NCBI GenBank assembly: GCA_030526045.1
Contig: JAUNDN010000017.1
Span: forward strand, 1 to 51,250
From: Bacillota bacterium
Lineage (GTDB): Bacteria > Bacillota > Clostridia > Lachnospirales > Lachnospiraceae
DNA: 51,250 nucleotides
Direction of reading: 5' to 3'
The position numbers were made by a program, and so were the translations under genes. The notes under the pieces are model-generated. The model was given only the letters and a program-made list of their open reading frames with translations, had not been told where the DNA came from and did not search any database. Numbering within the stretch: position 1 is the first letter of the stretch; each line of letters opens with the position of its first letter. This document shows positions 8,656 through 16,635 of this stretch, piece by piece.

Positions 8656-9444
8656 ATGTTGAAATTGTCCAATATTTCCAAAACCTTTAACCCCGGAACA
8701 GTCAATGAAAAACAGGCAATTACAGGGCTGACGCTTCATTTGAAGCCGGGAGATTTCGCTACTATTATAGGTTCTAACGGAGCAGGGAAATCTACGCTCT
8801 TTAATGCAATCTGCGGAGACTTTATGACAGATGGCGGAAGGATTGAATTGGACGGAAGGGATATCACCTTTACCCCACAGCATGTGAGAGCACGCATCAT
8901 CGGGCGTCTGTATCAGGATCCCATGAGAGGAAGTGCACCGGGCATGACCATCGAAGAAAACCTTGCACTGGCAGCAGGCTCCGGCGGCTGGCTTTCCCAT
9001 ATGACCAGGAGAGATAAGCAAAAATTTCGGGAACAGCTTTCCAGACTGGAGATTGGTCTGGAGGATCGTATGACACAGCCGGTGGGACTTTTGTCCGGCG
9101 GGCAGAGACAGGCATTGACACTGCTTATGGCAACCATGGTACCACCCAAAATTCTTCTGCTGGATGAGCATACTGCGGCACTGGACCCTGCTACGGCGGA
9201 AAAGGTATTGAAGATCACGAAGGAAATCGTGGATGAACATAAAATAACAACATTGATGGTAACCCATAACATGCAGAATGCATTGGATATGGGCAACCGG
9301 ACGTTAATGATGGATAACGGAAGAATTGTCTATGATGTGGAGGGAGCAGAGAGAGCAAGTCTGACGGTGGAGGATCTGATGGAAAAATTCAAAGCCGGTG
9401 CCGGCAGGAGACTTGACAATGACAGGATATTGCTTTCGAACTAA
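8656..9444 (+). CDS. ABC transporter ATP-binding protein (TrpZ-like)
   Basis: The 262-residue cytoplasmic ATPase powers the adjacent permease. It shows a Walker A motif (GSNGAGKST, about 38-46), the Q-loop region IGRLYQDPMRG, the ABC signature LLSGGQRQALTL (about 144-155), Walker B with ILLLDEHTAALDP, and the H-loop MVTHNMQ. The Walker B motif has DEHTAAL instead of the usual DEPTAAL, a substitution common in this importer family. A GGAGG site lies upstream, and the gene is 1 nt after the permease gene. Confidence 0.93.
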   Translation: MLKLSNISKTFNPGTVNEKQAITGLTLHLKPGDFATIIGSNGAGKSTLFNAICGDFMTDGGRIELDGRDITFTPQHVRARIIGRLYQDPMRGSAPGMTIEENLALAAGSGGWLSHMTRRDKQKFREQLSRLEIGLEDRMTQPVGLLSGGQRQALTLLMATMVPPKILLLDEHTAALDPATAEKVLKITKEIVDEHKITTLMVTHNMQNALDMGNRTLMMDNGRIVYDVEGAERASLTVEDLMEKFKAGAGRRLDNDRILLSN

Positions 9445-9449
9445 AAAGA

Positions 9450-10124
9450 ATGGCAAAGGAAGAACGTAAAGAAACAAAAACAGAATATCCCTCCTACAGA
9501 GTCGTGTACCAGGCGGGAAGCGGGGAGTATGAAGAGAAGAAATCCAGGTTTATCGCAAACGTGGTTCCGGTATCTTCGGAGGAGGATGCGACGGCATTCA
9601 TTGACAGCATCCGGAAGAAATATTATGATGCCAGACACAATTGCACTGCCTTTATAATAGGAAGAAACAGAGAACTGACCAGATGCAGTGATGACGGAGA
9701 ACCCAGCGGGACAGCCGGAAAACCGATTCTGGAGGTGCTCCTTTCAGAGGGGGTGACAAATGTAGCGGTAGTGGTAACCAGATATTTTGGCGGGACACTC
9801 CTTGGAACCGGTGGCTTGGTGCGTGCTTATACCCAGGCAACCAAGGAAGGCCTTGCTGATGCGGGAATTGCAACTATGCGCTATGGAAAGGAACTGACCA
9901 TCGGGATCGACTATACCGATGTGGGGAAGGTCCAGTACATTCTGGGCAGCAGACAAATCGAAATTGCGCAGTCCAGATATACCGAGAATGTGGAATTTGA
10001 TATTCGGATTCCTGCAGAAGCAGTAGGGGCTCTCACGAAGGAGCTCACCGAAGCAACCGCTGCCCGGGCCCGCATAGAAATAACCGGGGAAGGCTACTAT
10101 ATGGACAAGGAATCCTTTACCTGA
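9450..10124 (+). CDS. YigZ/IMPACT (UPF0029) family protein
   Basis: The 224-residue protein matches the YigZ family, which has an N-terminal Impact domain and a C-terminal DUF1949 ferredoxin-like domain. Clear motifs are KSRFIANVVPVSS, DARHNCTAFIIG, SDDGEPSGTAGKPIL and VVTRYFGGTLLGTGGLVRAY. The biochemical role is not settled; the eukaryotic Impact domain acts in translation control. The start ATG lies 5 nt after the ABC ATPase gene, so it may be the last gene of that transcript, though an operonic link in function is not evident. Its last five codons and stop lie inside the left end of a long inverted repeat. Confidence 0.9.
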   Translation: MAKEERKETKTEYPSYRVVYQAGSGEYEEKKSRFIANVVPVSSEEDATAFIDSIRKKYYDARHNCTAFIIGRNRELTRCSDDGEPSGTAGKPILEVLLSEGVTNVAVVVTRYFGGTLLGTGGLVRAYTQATKEGLADAGIATMRYGKELTIGIDYTDVGKVQYILGSRQIEIAQSRYTENVEFDIRIPAEAVGALTKELTEATAARARIEITGEGYYMDKESFT

Positions 10125-10435
10125 ACCACACTGTTACAATAATACTGCCGCTCTAGCGGCGTGTCTGAAAAGCCGTTTCCGTGTACCGAGCACAAACCAG
10201 ATAAAGCGTTCAAGAAAAATCTGCTCAGCCCATTTCGGAAATGATATAAACAACCGGATTTCAAACTTGCTTCGCTTCGAACAAAGAAATCCGGTTGTAC
10301 ATTTTCTGAAATGGGCTGAGCGATTTTTTACGAACCCTTTAATGCCCTGCGCTCGGTACACGGAAACTGGCTTTGAGTCTTGACGCCAGAGCCGGTAAAT
10401 AGGTATTTGTGACAGCGCGGTTCAGGTAAAGGATT
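10111..10435. repeat. 325-bp imperfect palindrome (inverted duplication) between yigZ and mgtE
   Basis: Two arms of about 150 nt face each other around position 10273. Exact blocks shared in inverted order are AATCCTTTACCTGAACC (10111-10127, complement at 10419-10435), TTTCCGTGTACCGAGC (10176-10191), GCTCAGCCCATTTC (10223-10236) and CAACCGGATTTC (10251-10262). Between these blocks the arms are similar but diverged. The left arm starts inside the yigZ coding sequence. As RNA it would form one very long hairpin and could end the upstream transcript; as DNA it may be an inverted duplication or a MITE-like element. Confidence 0.85.
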
Positions 10436-10446
10436 TGTAAAATCCG

Positions 10447-10475
10447 TTGACAAATTTTTTCCCGTGGGCTAAAGT
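10447..10475 (+). promoter_or_regulatory. Sigma-A promoter of mgtE
   Basis: TTGACA (10447-10452) and TAAAGT (10470-10475) have a 17-nt spacer and lie just after the right arm of the palindrome. The untranslated leader to the small upstream ORF is about 45 nt, too short for an M-box magnesium riboswitch. Confidence 0.75.
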
Positions 10476-10525
10476 AAAGAAGTGGCAAAAAACAGGCAAT
10501 TTTCTTAAGAAAGGTGGTGGTTTTT

Positions 10526-10627
10526 ATGAGTAAAAGTACAACAGGCAGTACCGATATTCCTCCTCATGAACGGAGCATAAAAATCACATACAAGGAGAAT
10601 TGCTATGGAAGAAATCAAGGATCTTGA
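10526..10627 (+). CDS. Possible 33-residue leader peptide overlapping mgtE start
   Basis: An ATG at 10526 follows AAAGGTGGTGG with about 5 nt spacing, and the frame encodes 33 residues (MSKSTTGSTDIPPHERSIKI...) ending in TGA at 10625-10627. It overlaps the mgtE start (10605) by 23 nt in another frame and covers mgtE's ribosome-binding site. Ribosomes translating it could therefore change access to the mgtE start. Upstream ORFs that sense Mg2+ are known for mgtA in enterobacteria; this one resembles none of them by sequence. It could be chance; the strong RBS is the main argument. Confidence 0.4.
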   Translation: MSKSTTGSTDIPPHERSIKITYKENCYGRNQGS

Positions 10628-11954
10628 AATCGTAAAAGAGTTGCTTGAAACCAAGCAGTATACCAGGCTCCGTCAGAAAATGGCAGAAATGAATACTGCA
10701 GATATTGCAGTGATCTTAGAGGAGCTTGATGAGGAGGATTTGCTGAAAATCTTCCGTATTTTACCCAAGAACATGGCAGCGGATGTTTTTTCCTATCTGG
10801 AGGTGGACAGCCAGCAGTTCATCATTACCAGTTTGTCTGAAAAGGATGCGGCAAGCATCATCAATAACCTGATGGCGGATGATGCGACAGACCTTCTGGA
10901 GGAGATGCCTGCGAATGTGGTGAAGAAGCTTCTTGCCAATGCCCATCCGGAGACGAGAAGAGACATCAACCATCTGCTTCGGTATCCGGAGGATTCTGCC
11001 GGAAGCATTATGACGGTGGAATATGTGGATCTGAAGGAAAACATGACCATACAGGATGCCATCGACCGGATCAGGCAGATCGGCGTTGACAGTGAAACCA
11101 TCAACATCTGCTATGTATTGGATGCGAAGAGAACACTGGTGGGAACGGTTGCCCTGCGTTATCTTTTGATCAGTCCCCCGGATGCAATCATCGGGGAAAT
11201 CATGCATGAGAATGTTATTTACATCAATACCCTGATGGATCAGGAAGAGGTAGCAAGACAGTTCCAGAAATACGACTTTACGGCCATGCCGGTTGTTGAT
11301 AATGAAAATCGCCTGGTAGGTATCATTACTGTCGATGATATTGTGGATATCATGCAGGAAGAGGCTACCGAGGATATGGAAAAGATGGCGGCGATCGTAC
11401 CGCTGGACAAACCATATATGAAGATGAGCATTTTTGAATTGTGGAAGAAGCGTATGCCATGGCTATTGCTTTTGATGATTTCCGCAACACTTACGGGAAG
11501 CGTTCTCACGAGATTTGAAAATGCTTTGATGGCTTGCAGTGCATTGCTTGCCTATATTCCCATGCTGATGGGTACGGGTGGTAATGCCGGTGGACAGACA
11601 AGTGTTACCGTAATTCGTGGACTTTCCTTAAATGAGATTGAATTCAAGGATTCCTTCCGGGTGATGTGGAAGGAAATCCGTGTGGCAGTGCTTTGCGGCG
11701 TTACACTGGCAGCAGCTAATTTCGTGAAGCTTCTTTTACTTGACAGGGTGGGAATCATGATTGCAGCTGTGGTATGCCTGACTTTGATTGTAGTCGTAAT
11801 TCTTGCGAAGATAGTGGGCAGCGCCTTGCCGATTCTGGCAAAAAAGATCGGCTTTGACCCGGCAGTTATGGCAAGTCCCTTTATTACTACAATTCTGGAT
11901 GTGGTATCTCTTCTGGTTTATTTTCAGGTTGCCACTTCATTACTTCACCTATAA
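10605..11954 (+). CDS. mgtE: Magnesium transporter MgtE
   Basis: MgtE is a gated Mg2+ channel/transporter of the cytoplasmic membrane. The 449-residue protein shows the family order: an N-terminal helical superfamily domain with repeated DIAVILEELDEEDLLKIFR-type units (about 30-130), two CBS domains (about 135-260) with SAGSIMTVEYV and FTAMPVVDNENRLVGIIT, a connecting helix, and five C-terminal membrane helices with the pore segment MLMGTGGNAGGQTSVTVIRG. Length is normal. AAGGAG lies 7 nt upstream of the ATG. It has its own promoter and a shared terminator with typA. Confidence 0.96.
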   Translation: MEEIKDLEIVKELLETKQYTRLRQKMAEMNTADIAVILEELDEEDLLKIFRILPKNMAADVFSYLEVDSQQFIITSLSEKDAASIINNLMADDATDLLEEMPANVVKKLLANAHPETRRDINHLLRYPEDSAGSIMTVEYVDLKENMTIQDAIDRIRQIGVDSETINICYVLDAKRTLVGTVALRYLLISPPDAIIGEIMHENVIYINTLMDQEEVARQFQKYDFTAMPVVDNENRLVGIITVDDIVDIMQEEATEDMEKMAAIVPLDKPYMKMSIFELWKKRMPWLLLLMISATLTGSVLTRFENALMACSALLAYIPMLMGTGGNAGGQTSVTVIRGLSLNEIEFKDSFRVMWKEIRVAVLCGVTLAAANFVKLLLLDRVGIMIAAVVCLTLIVVVILAKIVGSALPILAKKIGFDPAVMASPFITTILDVVSLLVYFQVATSLLHL

Positions 11955-11983
11955 ACGGATATATGGAATGAAATGATAATAAA

Positions 11984-12022
11984 AGCTCTGTGACGGTTTG
12001 GAACCGCTCACAGAGCTCTTTT
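11984..12022. terminator. Bidirectional terminator between mgtE and typA
   Basis: The stem AGCTCTGTGA/TCACAGAGCT continues through CGGTT/AACCG with a single bulge, followed by CTTTT; the reverse side has AAAAGCT giving a T-run for typA. The two genes converge on it. Confidence 0.85.
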
Positions 12023-12049
12023 GCGCTTTGTGCGACATGGGATGATTTT

Positions 12050-13897
12050 CTAATTTTGTGCAAGTGATGCAGCACGCATAGCGGCACGCTTACGCATGGT
12101 TGGGTCAAGAATCTTTTTACGGATACGCAGGGATTTGGGAGTTACCTCCAGCAATTCATCGGTATCAATGAATTCAAGTGCCTGTTCCAGACTCAGTACC
12201 TTGGGAGGTGTGAGCCTGAGAGCTTCGTCAGCACTGGAGGAACGGGTATTGGTAAGCTGCTTCTTTTTGCAGACATTGAGTTCAATATCTTCCCCTTTTC
12301 CGTTCTGCCCGACTACCATACCGGAGTAAACCTTTTCACCCGGACCAATAAAGAGGATACCGCGCTCCTGCGCATTATAAAGACCATAGGTGATGGCTTC
12401 GCCTGCTTCAAAAGCAATCAGTGAGCCCTGCTTACGATACTGGATATCTCCCTTGTAGGGACCGTAGCCGTCAAAAATGGTATTCATGATGCCGTTTCCC
12501 TTGGTATCCGTCATAAACTCACCGCGGTAACCAATCAGACCCCGGGAGGGAATGGAGAACTCCAGACGGGTATAGCCGCCGCTTGCGGTTCCCATACTGC
12601 GAAGTTCACCCTTGCGCTGACTTAGCTTTTCAATGACAGAGCCGGAGAATTCATCAGGCACATCAATGTAGCAAAGCTCCATAGGCTCCAGCTTTTTACC
12701 GTTTTCATCCGTGTGATAGAGAACCTCTGCCTTGCTGACAGCAAATTCATAGCCTTCTCTTCTCATATTTTCAATCAATACGGACAGGTGAAGTTCACCA
12801 CGTCCGGCGACCTTAAAGGCTTCTGTGGTATCTGTCTCCTCAACGCGAAGGGAAACATCGGTATTCAGTTCCCGGAATAACCTGTCGCGCAGATGGCGGC
12901 TGGTCACATATTTACCCTCCTGACCGGCAAGGGGCGAGTCGTTGACAATAAAATGCATGGCAATGGTGGGCTCTGAAATCTTCTGGAAAGGAATGGGAAT
13001 GGGATTCTCAGGAGAGCAGAGGGTATCACCGATGTGAATATCGGAAATGCCGGAGATTGCCACGATGGAGCCAATCTTTGCCTCTTGGACTTCTACCTTA
13101 TTTAATCCGTCAAATTCATAAAGCTTGCTGATCTTAACCTTTTTTTGCTTGTCAGGTTCATGGTGGTTGACAATGACAACCTCCTGATTAACTTTTACGG
13201 AGCCGTTGTCTACCTTGCCGACGCCGATTCTTCCCACGTATTCATTGTAGTCAATCGTACTGATCAGTACCTGTGTGCCGGCCTCGGGATCTCCCTCGGG
13301 GGCAGGAATGTAATCGAGAATGGTTTCAAACAAAGGTACCATGTTTGTACCTTCTTCTTCCATATTTAAGGAAGCCTTTCCGGTCTTGGCGGAAGCAAAG
13401 ACGAAAGGACAATCCAGTTGGGATTCATCGGCTTCCAAATCAAGAAAAAGCTCAAGTACTTCATCCACAACCTCTGCAGGACGCGCTTCCGGACGGTCAA
13501 TCTTGTTAACGCACACGATAACAGGAAGCTTCAGCTCCAGTGCCTTTCTTAAGACAAATTTGGTTTGGGGCATGGCACCCTCAAAGGCATCAACAACAAG
13601 AACGACACCGTTTACCATCTTGAGAACACGTTCTACCTCTCCACCAAAATCGGCATGCCCCGGAGTATCAATAATGTTGATCTTAACTCCTTTATAGGTA
13701 ACTGCTGTGTTTTTGGAAAGAATCGTGATCCCTCTTTCTCTTTCAATATCACCGGAGTCCATGACACGCTCTGCCACTTCCTGATTTTCGCGGAATACAC
13801 CGCTTTGCTTTAGCAGTTCGTCCACCAGTGTGGTCTTACCGTGGTCTACATGGGCTATAATTGCAATGTTTCTTACATCTTCTCGCTTCTGCTTCAT
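12050..13897 (-). CDS. typA: Ribosome-associated GTPase TypA/BipA
   Basis: TypA is a translational GTPase related to EF-G that binds the 70S ribosome and helps growth and ribosome assembly under stress. The protein (615 residues from the chosen start) has a G-domain with AHVDHGKTTLVDELL, DIERERGITI, DTPGHADFGGEVER and NKIDRPEARP, then EF-G-like domains II, III and V and the TypA-specific C-terminal domain with EAITYGLYNAQERG and NTRSSSADEAL. ATG at 13897 is preferred to the one at 13906 because AAGGA is only 2 nt from the latter. Length matches the family. Confidence 0.95.
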   Translation of the reverse strand: MKQKREDVRNIAIIAHVDHGKTTLVDELLKQSGVFRENQEVAERVMDSGDIERERGITILSKNTAVTYKGVKINIIDTPGHADFGGEVERVLKMVNGVVLVVDAFEGAMPQTKFVLRKALELKLPVIVCVNKIDRPEARPAEVVDEVLELFLDLEADESQLDCPFVFASAKTGKASLNMEEEGTNMVPLFETILDYIPAPEGDPEAGTQVLISTIDYNEYVGRIGVGKVDNGSVKVNQEVVIVNHHEPDKQKKVKISKLYEFDGLNKVEVQEAKIGSIVAISGISDIHIGDTLCSPENPIPIPFQKISEPTIAMHFIVNDSPLAGQEGKYVTSRHLRDRLFRELNTDVSLRVEETDTTEAFKVAGRGELHLSVLIENMRREGYEFAVSKAEVLYHTDENGKKLEPMELCYIDVPDEFSGSVIEKLSQRKGELRSMGTASGGYTRLEFSIPSRGLIGYRGEFMTDTKGNGIMNTIFDGYGPYKGDIQYRKQGSLIAFEAGEAITYGLYNAQERGILFIGPGEKVYSGMVVGQNGKGEDIELNVCKKKQLTNTRSSSADEALRLTPPKVLSLEQALEFIDTDELLEVTPKSLRIRKKILDPTMRKRAAMRAASLAQN

Positions 13898-13957
13898 ACA
13901 ATACATATTCCTTTCGACAAAATCTATCTGTCAGGTTCGCTTTTTTCAAACTGTTTT

Positions 13958-13986
13958 AGTATAGCACCATCCCTGATCAATGTAAA
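13958..13986 (-). promoter_or_regulatory. Sigma-A promoter of typA
   Basis: On the minus strand TTTACA (13986-13981) and TATACT (13963-13958) are spaced by 17 nt, about 60 nt upstream of the typA start. Confidence 0.75.
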
Positions 13987-14064
13987 CAAAAACCGTCCAA
14001 TCAACAGGCTTTATCCGTGTGCTTTGGGCGTTTTTTGTCGGATTTCGCGGTGAAAGTAAGTTCT

Positions 14065-14082
14065 ACCGGTCAAAACCGGTCA
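14065..14082. repeat. ACCGGTCA direct repeat, possible operator
   Basis: ACCGGTCA occurs at 14065-14072 and 14075-14082, exactly one helical turn apart, in the gap between the divergent typA and SSB-like genes. ACCGGT is itself a palindrome, so the pair could bind a dimeric regulator side by side. No regulator is recognised. Confidence 0.35.
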
Positions 14083-14140
14083 TATACATAGTAATACATG
14101 ACAGGAAAAAATTCTTAAGGAGTAAGAAGGGAGAACAAAA

Positions 14141-14770
14141 ATGACAGATAAGGTAATTGAAAACAACCAGGTGGTAATCATGGGAGAAATCGTGAGCAGC
14201 TTTGTATTCAGCCATGAGATTTTCGGGGAGGGATTCTATATGGTTGATGTGAGAGTCCCAAGATTAAGTGATTCCAGTGATATTATCCCACTGATGGTGT
14301 CGGAACGCCTGATTGACGTGGAGGAGGACTATTGCGGTCAGAACATTATGGTTCAGGGGCAATTCCGTTCCTATAACCGGCATGAAGAGAGAAGGAACAG
14401 GCTGGTTCTCTCCGTGTTCGCACGGGAGATCGAATTCGTGGATGAAACACCGGAAAGCGCTCAGACGAATCAGATCTTTCTTGACGGGTATATTTGTAAG
14501 GAACCCATTTACCGCAAAACACCTCTTGGCAGAGAGATTGCCGATCTGCTGATTGCCGTGAACAGACCTTACGGCAAAAGCGATTATATCCCCTGTATCT
14601 GTTGGGGAAGAAATGCCAGATTTGCCAGCAGCTTTACAGTAGGAACCAGATGCGAAATCTGGGGAAGAATTCAGAGCAGGGAATATATTAAGAAGCTTTC
14701 CGAGGAAGATGCCGAAAAGAGAGTGGCATATGAAGTGTCTGTAAGCAAGCTGGAGCTTCGTGAGGAATAG
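14141..14770 (+). CDS. SSB-like protein with two OB-fold domains
   Basis: The 209-residue protein resembles a single-stranded DNA-binding protein, but duplicated. The first half (about 8-100) has NNQVVIMGEIVSSF and a repeat of beta-strand patterns; the second half (about 107-205) is closer to canonical SSB with NQIFLDGYICKEPIYRKTPLGREIADLLIAVNR and IPCICWGRNARFASSFTVGTRCEIWGRI. It lacks the acidic C-terminal tip (DDDIPF-type) used by replicative SSB to recruit partners. It is probably an auxiliary SSB-like protein, common in Clostridia; the exact role is unknown. ATG at 14141 follows an AAGGGAG ribosome-binding site. Confidence 0.75.
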   Translation: MTDKVIENNQVVIMGEIVSSFVFSHEIFGEGFYMVDVRVPRLSDSSDIIPLMVSERLIDVEEDYCGQNIMVQGQFRSYNRHEERRNRLVLSVFAREIEFVDETPESAQTNQIFLDGYICKEPIYRKTPLGREIADLLIAVNRPYGKSDYIPCICWGRNARFASSFTVGTRCEIWGRIQSREYIKKLSEEDAEKRVAYEVSVSKLELREE

Positions 14771-14795
14771 GGCGAAAACGAGAAAATGATAAAAG

Positions 14796-14824
14796 TTGCT
14801 TTTCCGTTGTTTCTATGATATGAT
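14796..14824 (+). promoter_or_regulatory. Sigma-A promoter of the CobO-like gene
   Basis: TTGCTT (14796-14801) and TATGAT (14819-14824) with a 17-nt spacer lie 63 nt before the gene start. Confidence 0.6.
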
Positions 14825-14886
14825 AGGCAACGTAATTTAATAAGTAAGTCTTAGTTTGACTCGTAGTACATATATGAGGGGCATTT

Positions 14887-15384
14887 ATGAAACAGGGACA
14901 AATTTATGTTTACAGTGGAGACGGGCATGGTAAATCGCCTGCTGCACTGGGAAAAGCAGTGATGATGGCGGCAGCGGGAAAGAGTGTTGTCATTATTCAG
15001 TTTCTCAAAGAAAAGGGCCTTGGGGATTCCGCATTTTTAAGCAGACTGGAGCCTGAAATTAAGATTTTCCGATTTGAAAAGTCAGAGATGAATTTTTTTG
15101 AGCTGACTAAGGAGAAGCAGACAGAAGAAATCATCAATATTAAGAACGGCCTTAATTTTGCAAAGAAGGTACTTGCGACCGGAGAGTGCGATCTTCTGAT
15201 TCTGGATGAGGTGCTGGGTCTTGTTGACAACGGAATCATCACAGTGGAGGATTTGAAGAATCTTTTGGAAGCAAGGGATGATGAGACGGATATTATTATG
15301 ACAGGTATTTCTATGAATGATGAGATTTGTATGCTCGCCGATGAGGTGTCCAGGATAGAAACCTTGAAGTTTAAATGCTGGTAG
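14887..15384 (+). CDS. CobO/CobA-like ATP:corrinoid adenosyltransferase family protein
   Basis: The 165-residue cytoplasmic protein belongs to the P-loop CobA/CobO/BtuR family, which transfers adenosyl groups from ATP to reduced corrinoids. It begins with KQGQIYVYSGDGHGKSPAALGKA; the P-loop is GDGHGKS (residues 11-17), where the family usually has GNGKGKT. LLILDEVLGLVDNGII is the Walker B-like segment (about 101-117), and DIIMTGISMNDEICMLADEVS matches the family's C-terminal region. It is shorter than typical BtuR (about 195). No other cobalamin genes are nearby, so a salvage role is likely if it is a true adenosyltransferase. Confidence 0.8.
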   Translation: MKQGQIYVYSGDGHGKSPAALGKAVMMAAAGKSVVIIQFLKEKGLGDSAFLSRLEPEIKIFRFEKSEMNFFELTKEKQTEEIINIKNGLNFAKKVLATGECDLLILDEVLGLVDNGIITVEDLKNLLEARDDETDIIMTGISMNDEICMLADEVSRIETLKFKCW

Positions 15385-15410
15385 CATGTTTTGCAAGATC
15401 TTAAGCATGA

Positions 15411-15460
15411 AATCATAGCATCTATGCATTGACAGCTTTTATGCATGATGCTATGATTGT
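15411..15460 (+). terminator. Terminator of the CobO-like gene overlapping the dapA promoter
   Basis: AATCATAGCATC then ATGCAT pairs with ATGCAT then GATGCTATGATT (one bulge, about 18 bp) followed by GTTTT. It lies 26 nt after the CobO-like stop. The loop and the 3' arm contain the -35 and -10 boxes of the next promoter. Confidence 0.75.
15429..15457 (+). promoter_or_regulatory. Sigma-A promoter of the lysine riboswitch-dapAB transcript
   Basis: A perfect TTGACA (15429-15434) and TATGAT (15452-15457) with a 17-nt spacer sit inside the preceding terminator hairpin. The predicted start near 15464 lies just before the riboswitch aptamer. Confidence 0.8.
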
Positions 15461-15484
15461 TTTATGTAGTAACAATTTCATAGG

Positions 15485-15709
15485 ATATAGAGGTAGAGGT
15501 TGCGTGTTTTATGAGTAGTTTTTTGGATGTGGCAGGCACATGGGAAGAAAAATGAAAGGAAAAAACGCCGAAAGGGTTCGTGTTCCTGAAAGCGGATTCT
15601 TGGGCATGCAGTTAAGAGCTGTATGACTGTCATCAGAAATGATGGGGCGCTATCCGATGAAAAAGTATTTATCGTAGTCGGTGCGCAATTTGTATGTGCA
15701 TCGTTTTTT
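15485..15709 (+). promoter_or_regulatory. Lysine riboswitch (L box) with terminator expression platform
   Basis: The conserved L-box elements are present in order: AGAGGTTGCGTGTTTTATGA with GTAG (about 15490-15517), CGCCGAAAGGGTTCG (about 15567-15580), TTGGGCATGCAGTTAAGAG with CTGTATGACTGTCATCAG (about 15600-15637), and AATGATGGGGCGCTATCC closing the P1 stem (about 15638-15655). The expression platform is a hairpin at 15679-15703 followed by six T (15704-15709), 19 nt before dapA. With lysine bound the terminator should form, lowering dapA-dapB transcription. The family assignment is by known consensus; direction of control follows from the platform. Confidence 0.92.
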
Positions 15710-15728
15710 ATTTTAAGGAGGAAGAAGT

Positions 15729-16613
15729 ATGGCAGTATTTACTGGTGCAGGTGTAGCGATCGTTACACCATTCAAGGCAAACGGAGAAGTGAACTATGAG
15801 AAATTTGCTGAACTGATTGAGGATCAGATCGCAGGAGGAACAGACGCGATCATCGTATGCGGAACAACAGGAGAATCATCTACTCTTACGCACGAGGAAC
15901 ATCTGGATGTAATCAGGTACTGTGTTGAGAAGGTGGCAGGGAGAATTCCTGTTGTGGCAGGTACCGGCTCAAACTGTACGGAGACCGCAATTTATCTTTC
16001 CACAGAAGCAGAGAAATTTGGCGTTGACGGCTTACTTTTGGTAACACCCTATTACAACAAGGCAACCCAGAACGGCCTTTACAAGCATTTTAAGGCTGTT
16101 GCGGATTCTGTTAAAGTGCCCTGCATTCTTTACAATGTGCCCAGCCGTACCGGATGCAACATTGCGCCGGAAACAGCTGTAAGGTTATGTACAGATGTAG
16201 AAAATATCGTGGGTATCAAGGAAGCCAGCGGAAATATCAGTCAGATTGTGAAGCTGATGTCCATGGCAGACGGTAAGGTAGATCTGTATTCCGGAAATGA
16301 CGATCAGATCGTTCCTTTGCTTGCACTTGGCGGTAAAGGCGTAATTTCTGTTCTTTCCAATGTGGCACCCAGACAGACTCATGACATTTGTGCGAAGTTT
16401 TTTGCAGGAGATGTTGCAGGAAGTGCAGCAGAGCAGTTCCGCGCGATTCCGCTTTGCAATGCACTGTTCTGTGAGGTGAATCCGATTCCGGTTAAGATGG
16501 CATTAAATCTGATGGGCAAGGAGGTCGGCTCCCTGCGTGCACCGCTTACGGATATGGAACCGGAGAATGTTACAAAGCTGGAAAAGGCAATGAAGGAATA
16601 CGGAATTCTGTAA
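15729..16613 (+). CDS. dapA: 4-hydroxy-tetrahydrodipicolinate synthase
   Basis: DapA condenses pyruvate and aspartate semialdehyde, the first committed step of lysine and diaminopimelate synthesis. The 294-residue protein has the full TIM-barrel family pattern: GTTGES (about 45-50), VTPYYNK, LYNVPSRTG with Tyr135 and Arg140, and the Schiff-base Lys164 in GIKEASG. AAGGAGGAAG lies directly upstream. It is the first gene after the lysine riboswitch and is followed 22 nt later by dapB, so both are controlled by lysine. Confidence 0.97.
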   Translation: MAVFTGAGVAIVTPFKANGEVNYEKFAELIEDQIAGGTDAIIVCGTTGESSTLTHEEHLDVIRYCVEKVAGRIPVVAGTGSNCTETAIYLSTEAEKFGVDGLLLVTPYYNKATQNGLYKHFKAVADSVKVPCILYNVPSRTGCNIAPETAVRLCTDVENIVGIKEASGNISQIVKLMSMADGKVDLYSGNDDQIVPLLALGGKGVISVLSNVAPRQTHDICAKFFAGDVAGSAAEQFRAIPLCNALFCEVNPIPVKMALNLMGKEVGSLRAPLTDMEPENVTKLEKAMKEYGIL

Positions 16614-16635
16614 GGGATAACAGGTGTAGAAAGGC

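Noticed and set aside
10436-10604. M-box magnesium riboswitch before mgtE
   Set aside because: The distance from promoter to ORF is too short and the M-box conserved parts are not present.
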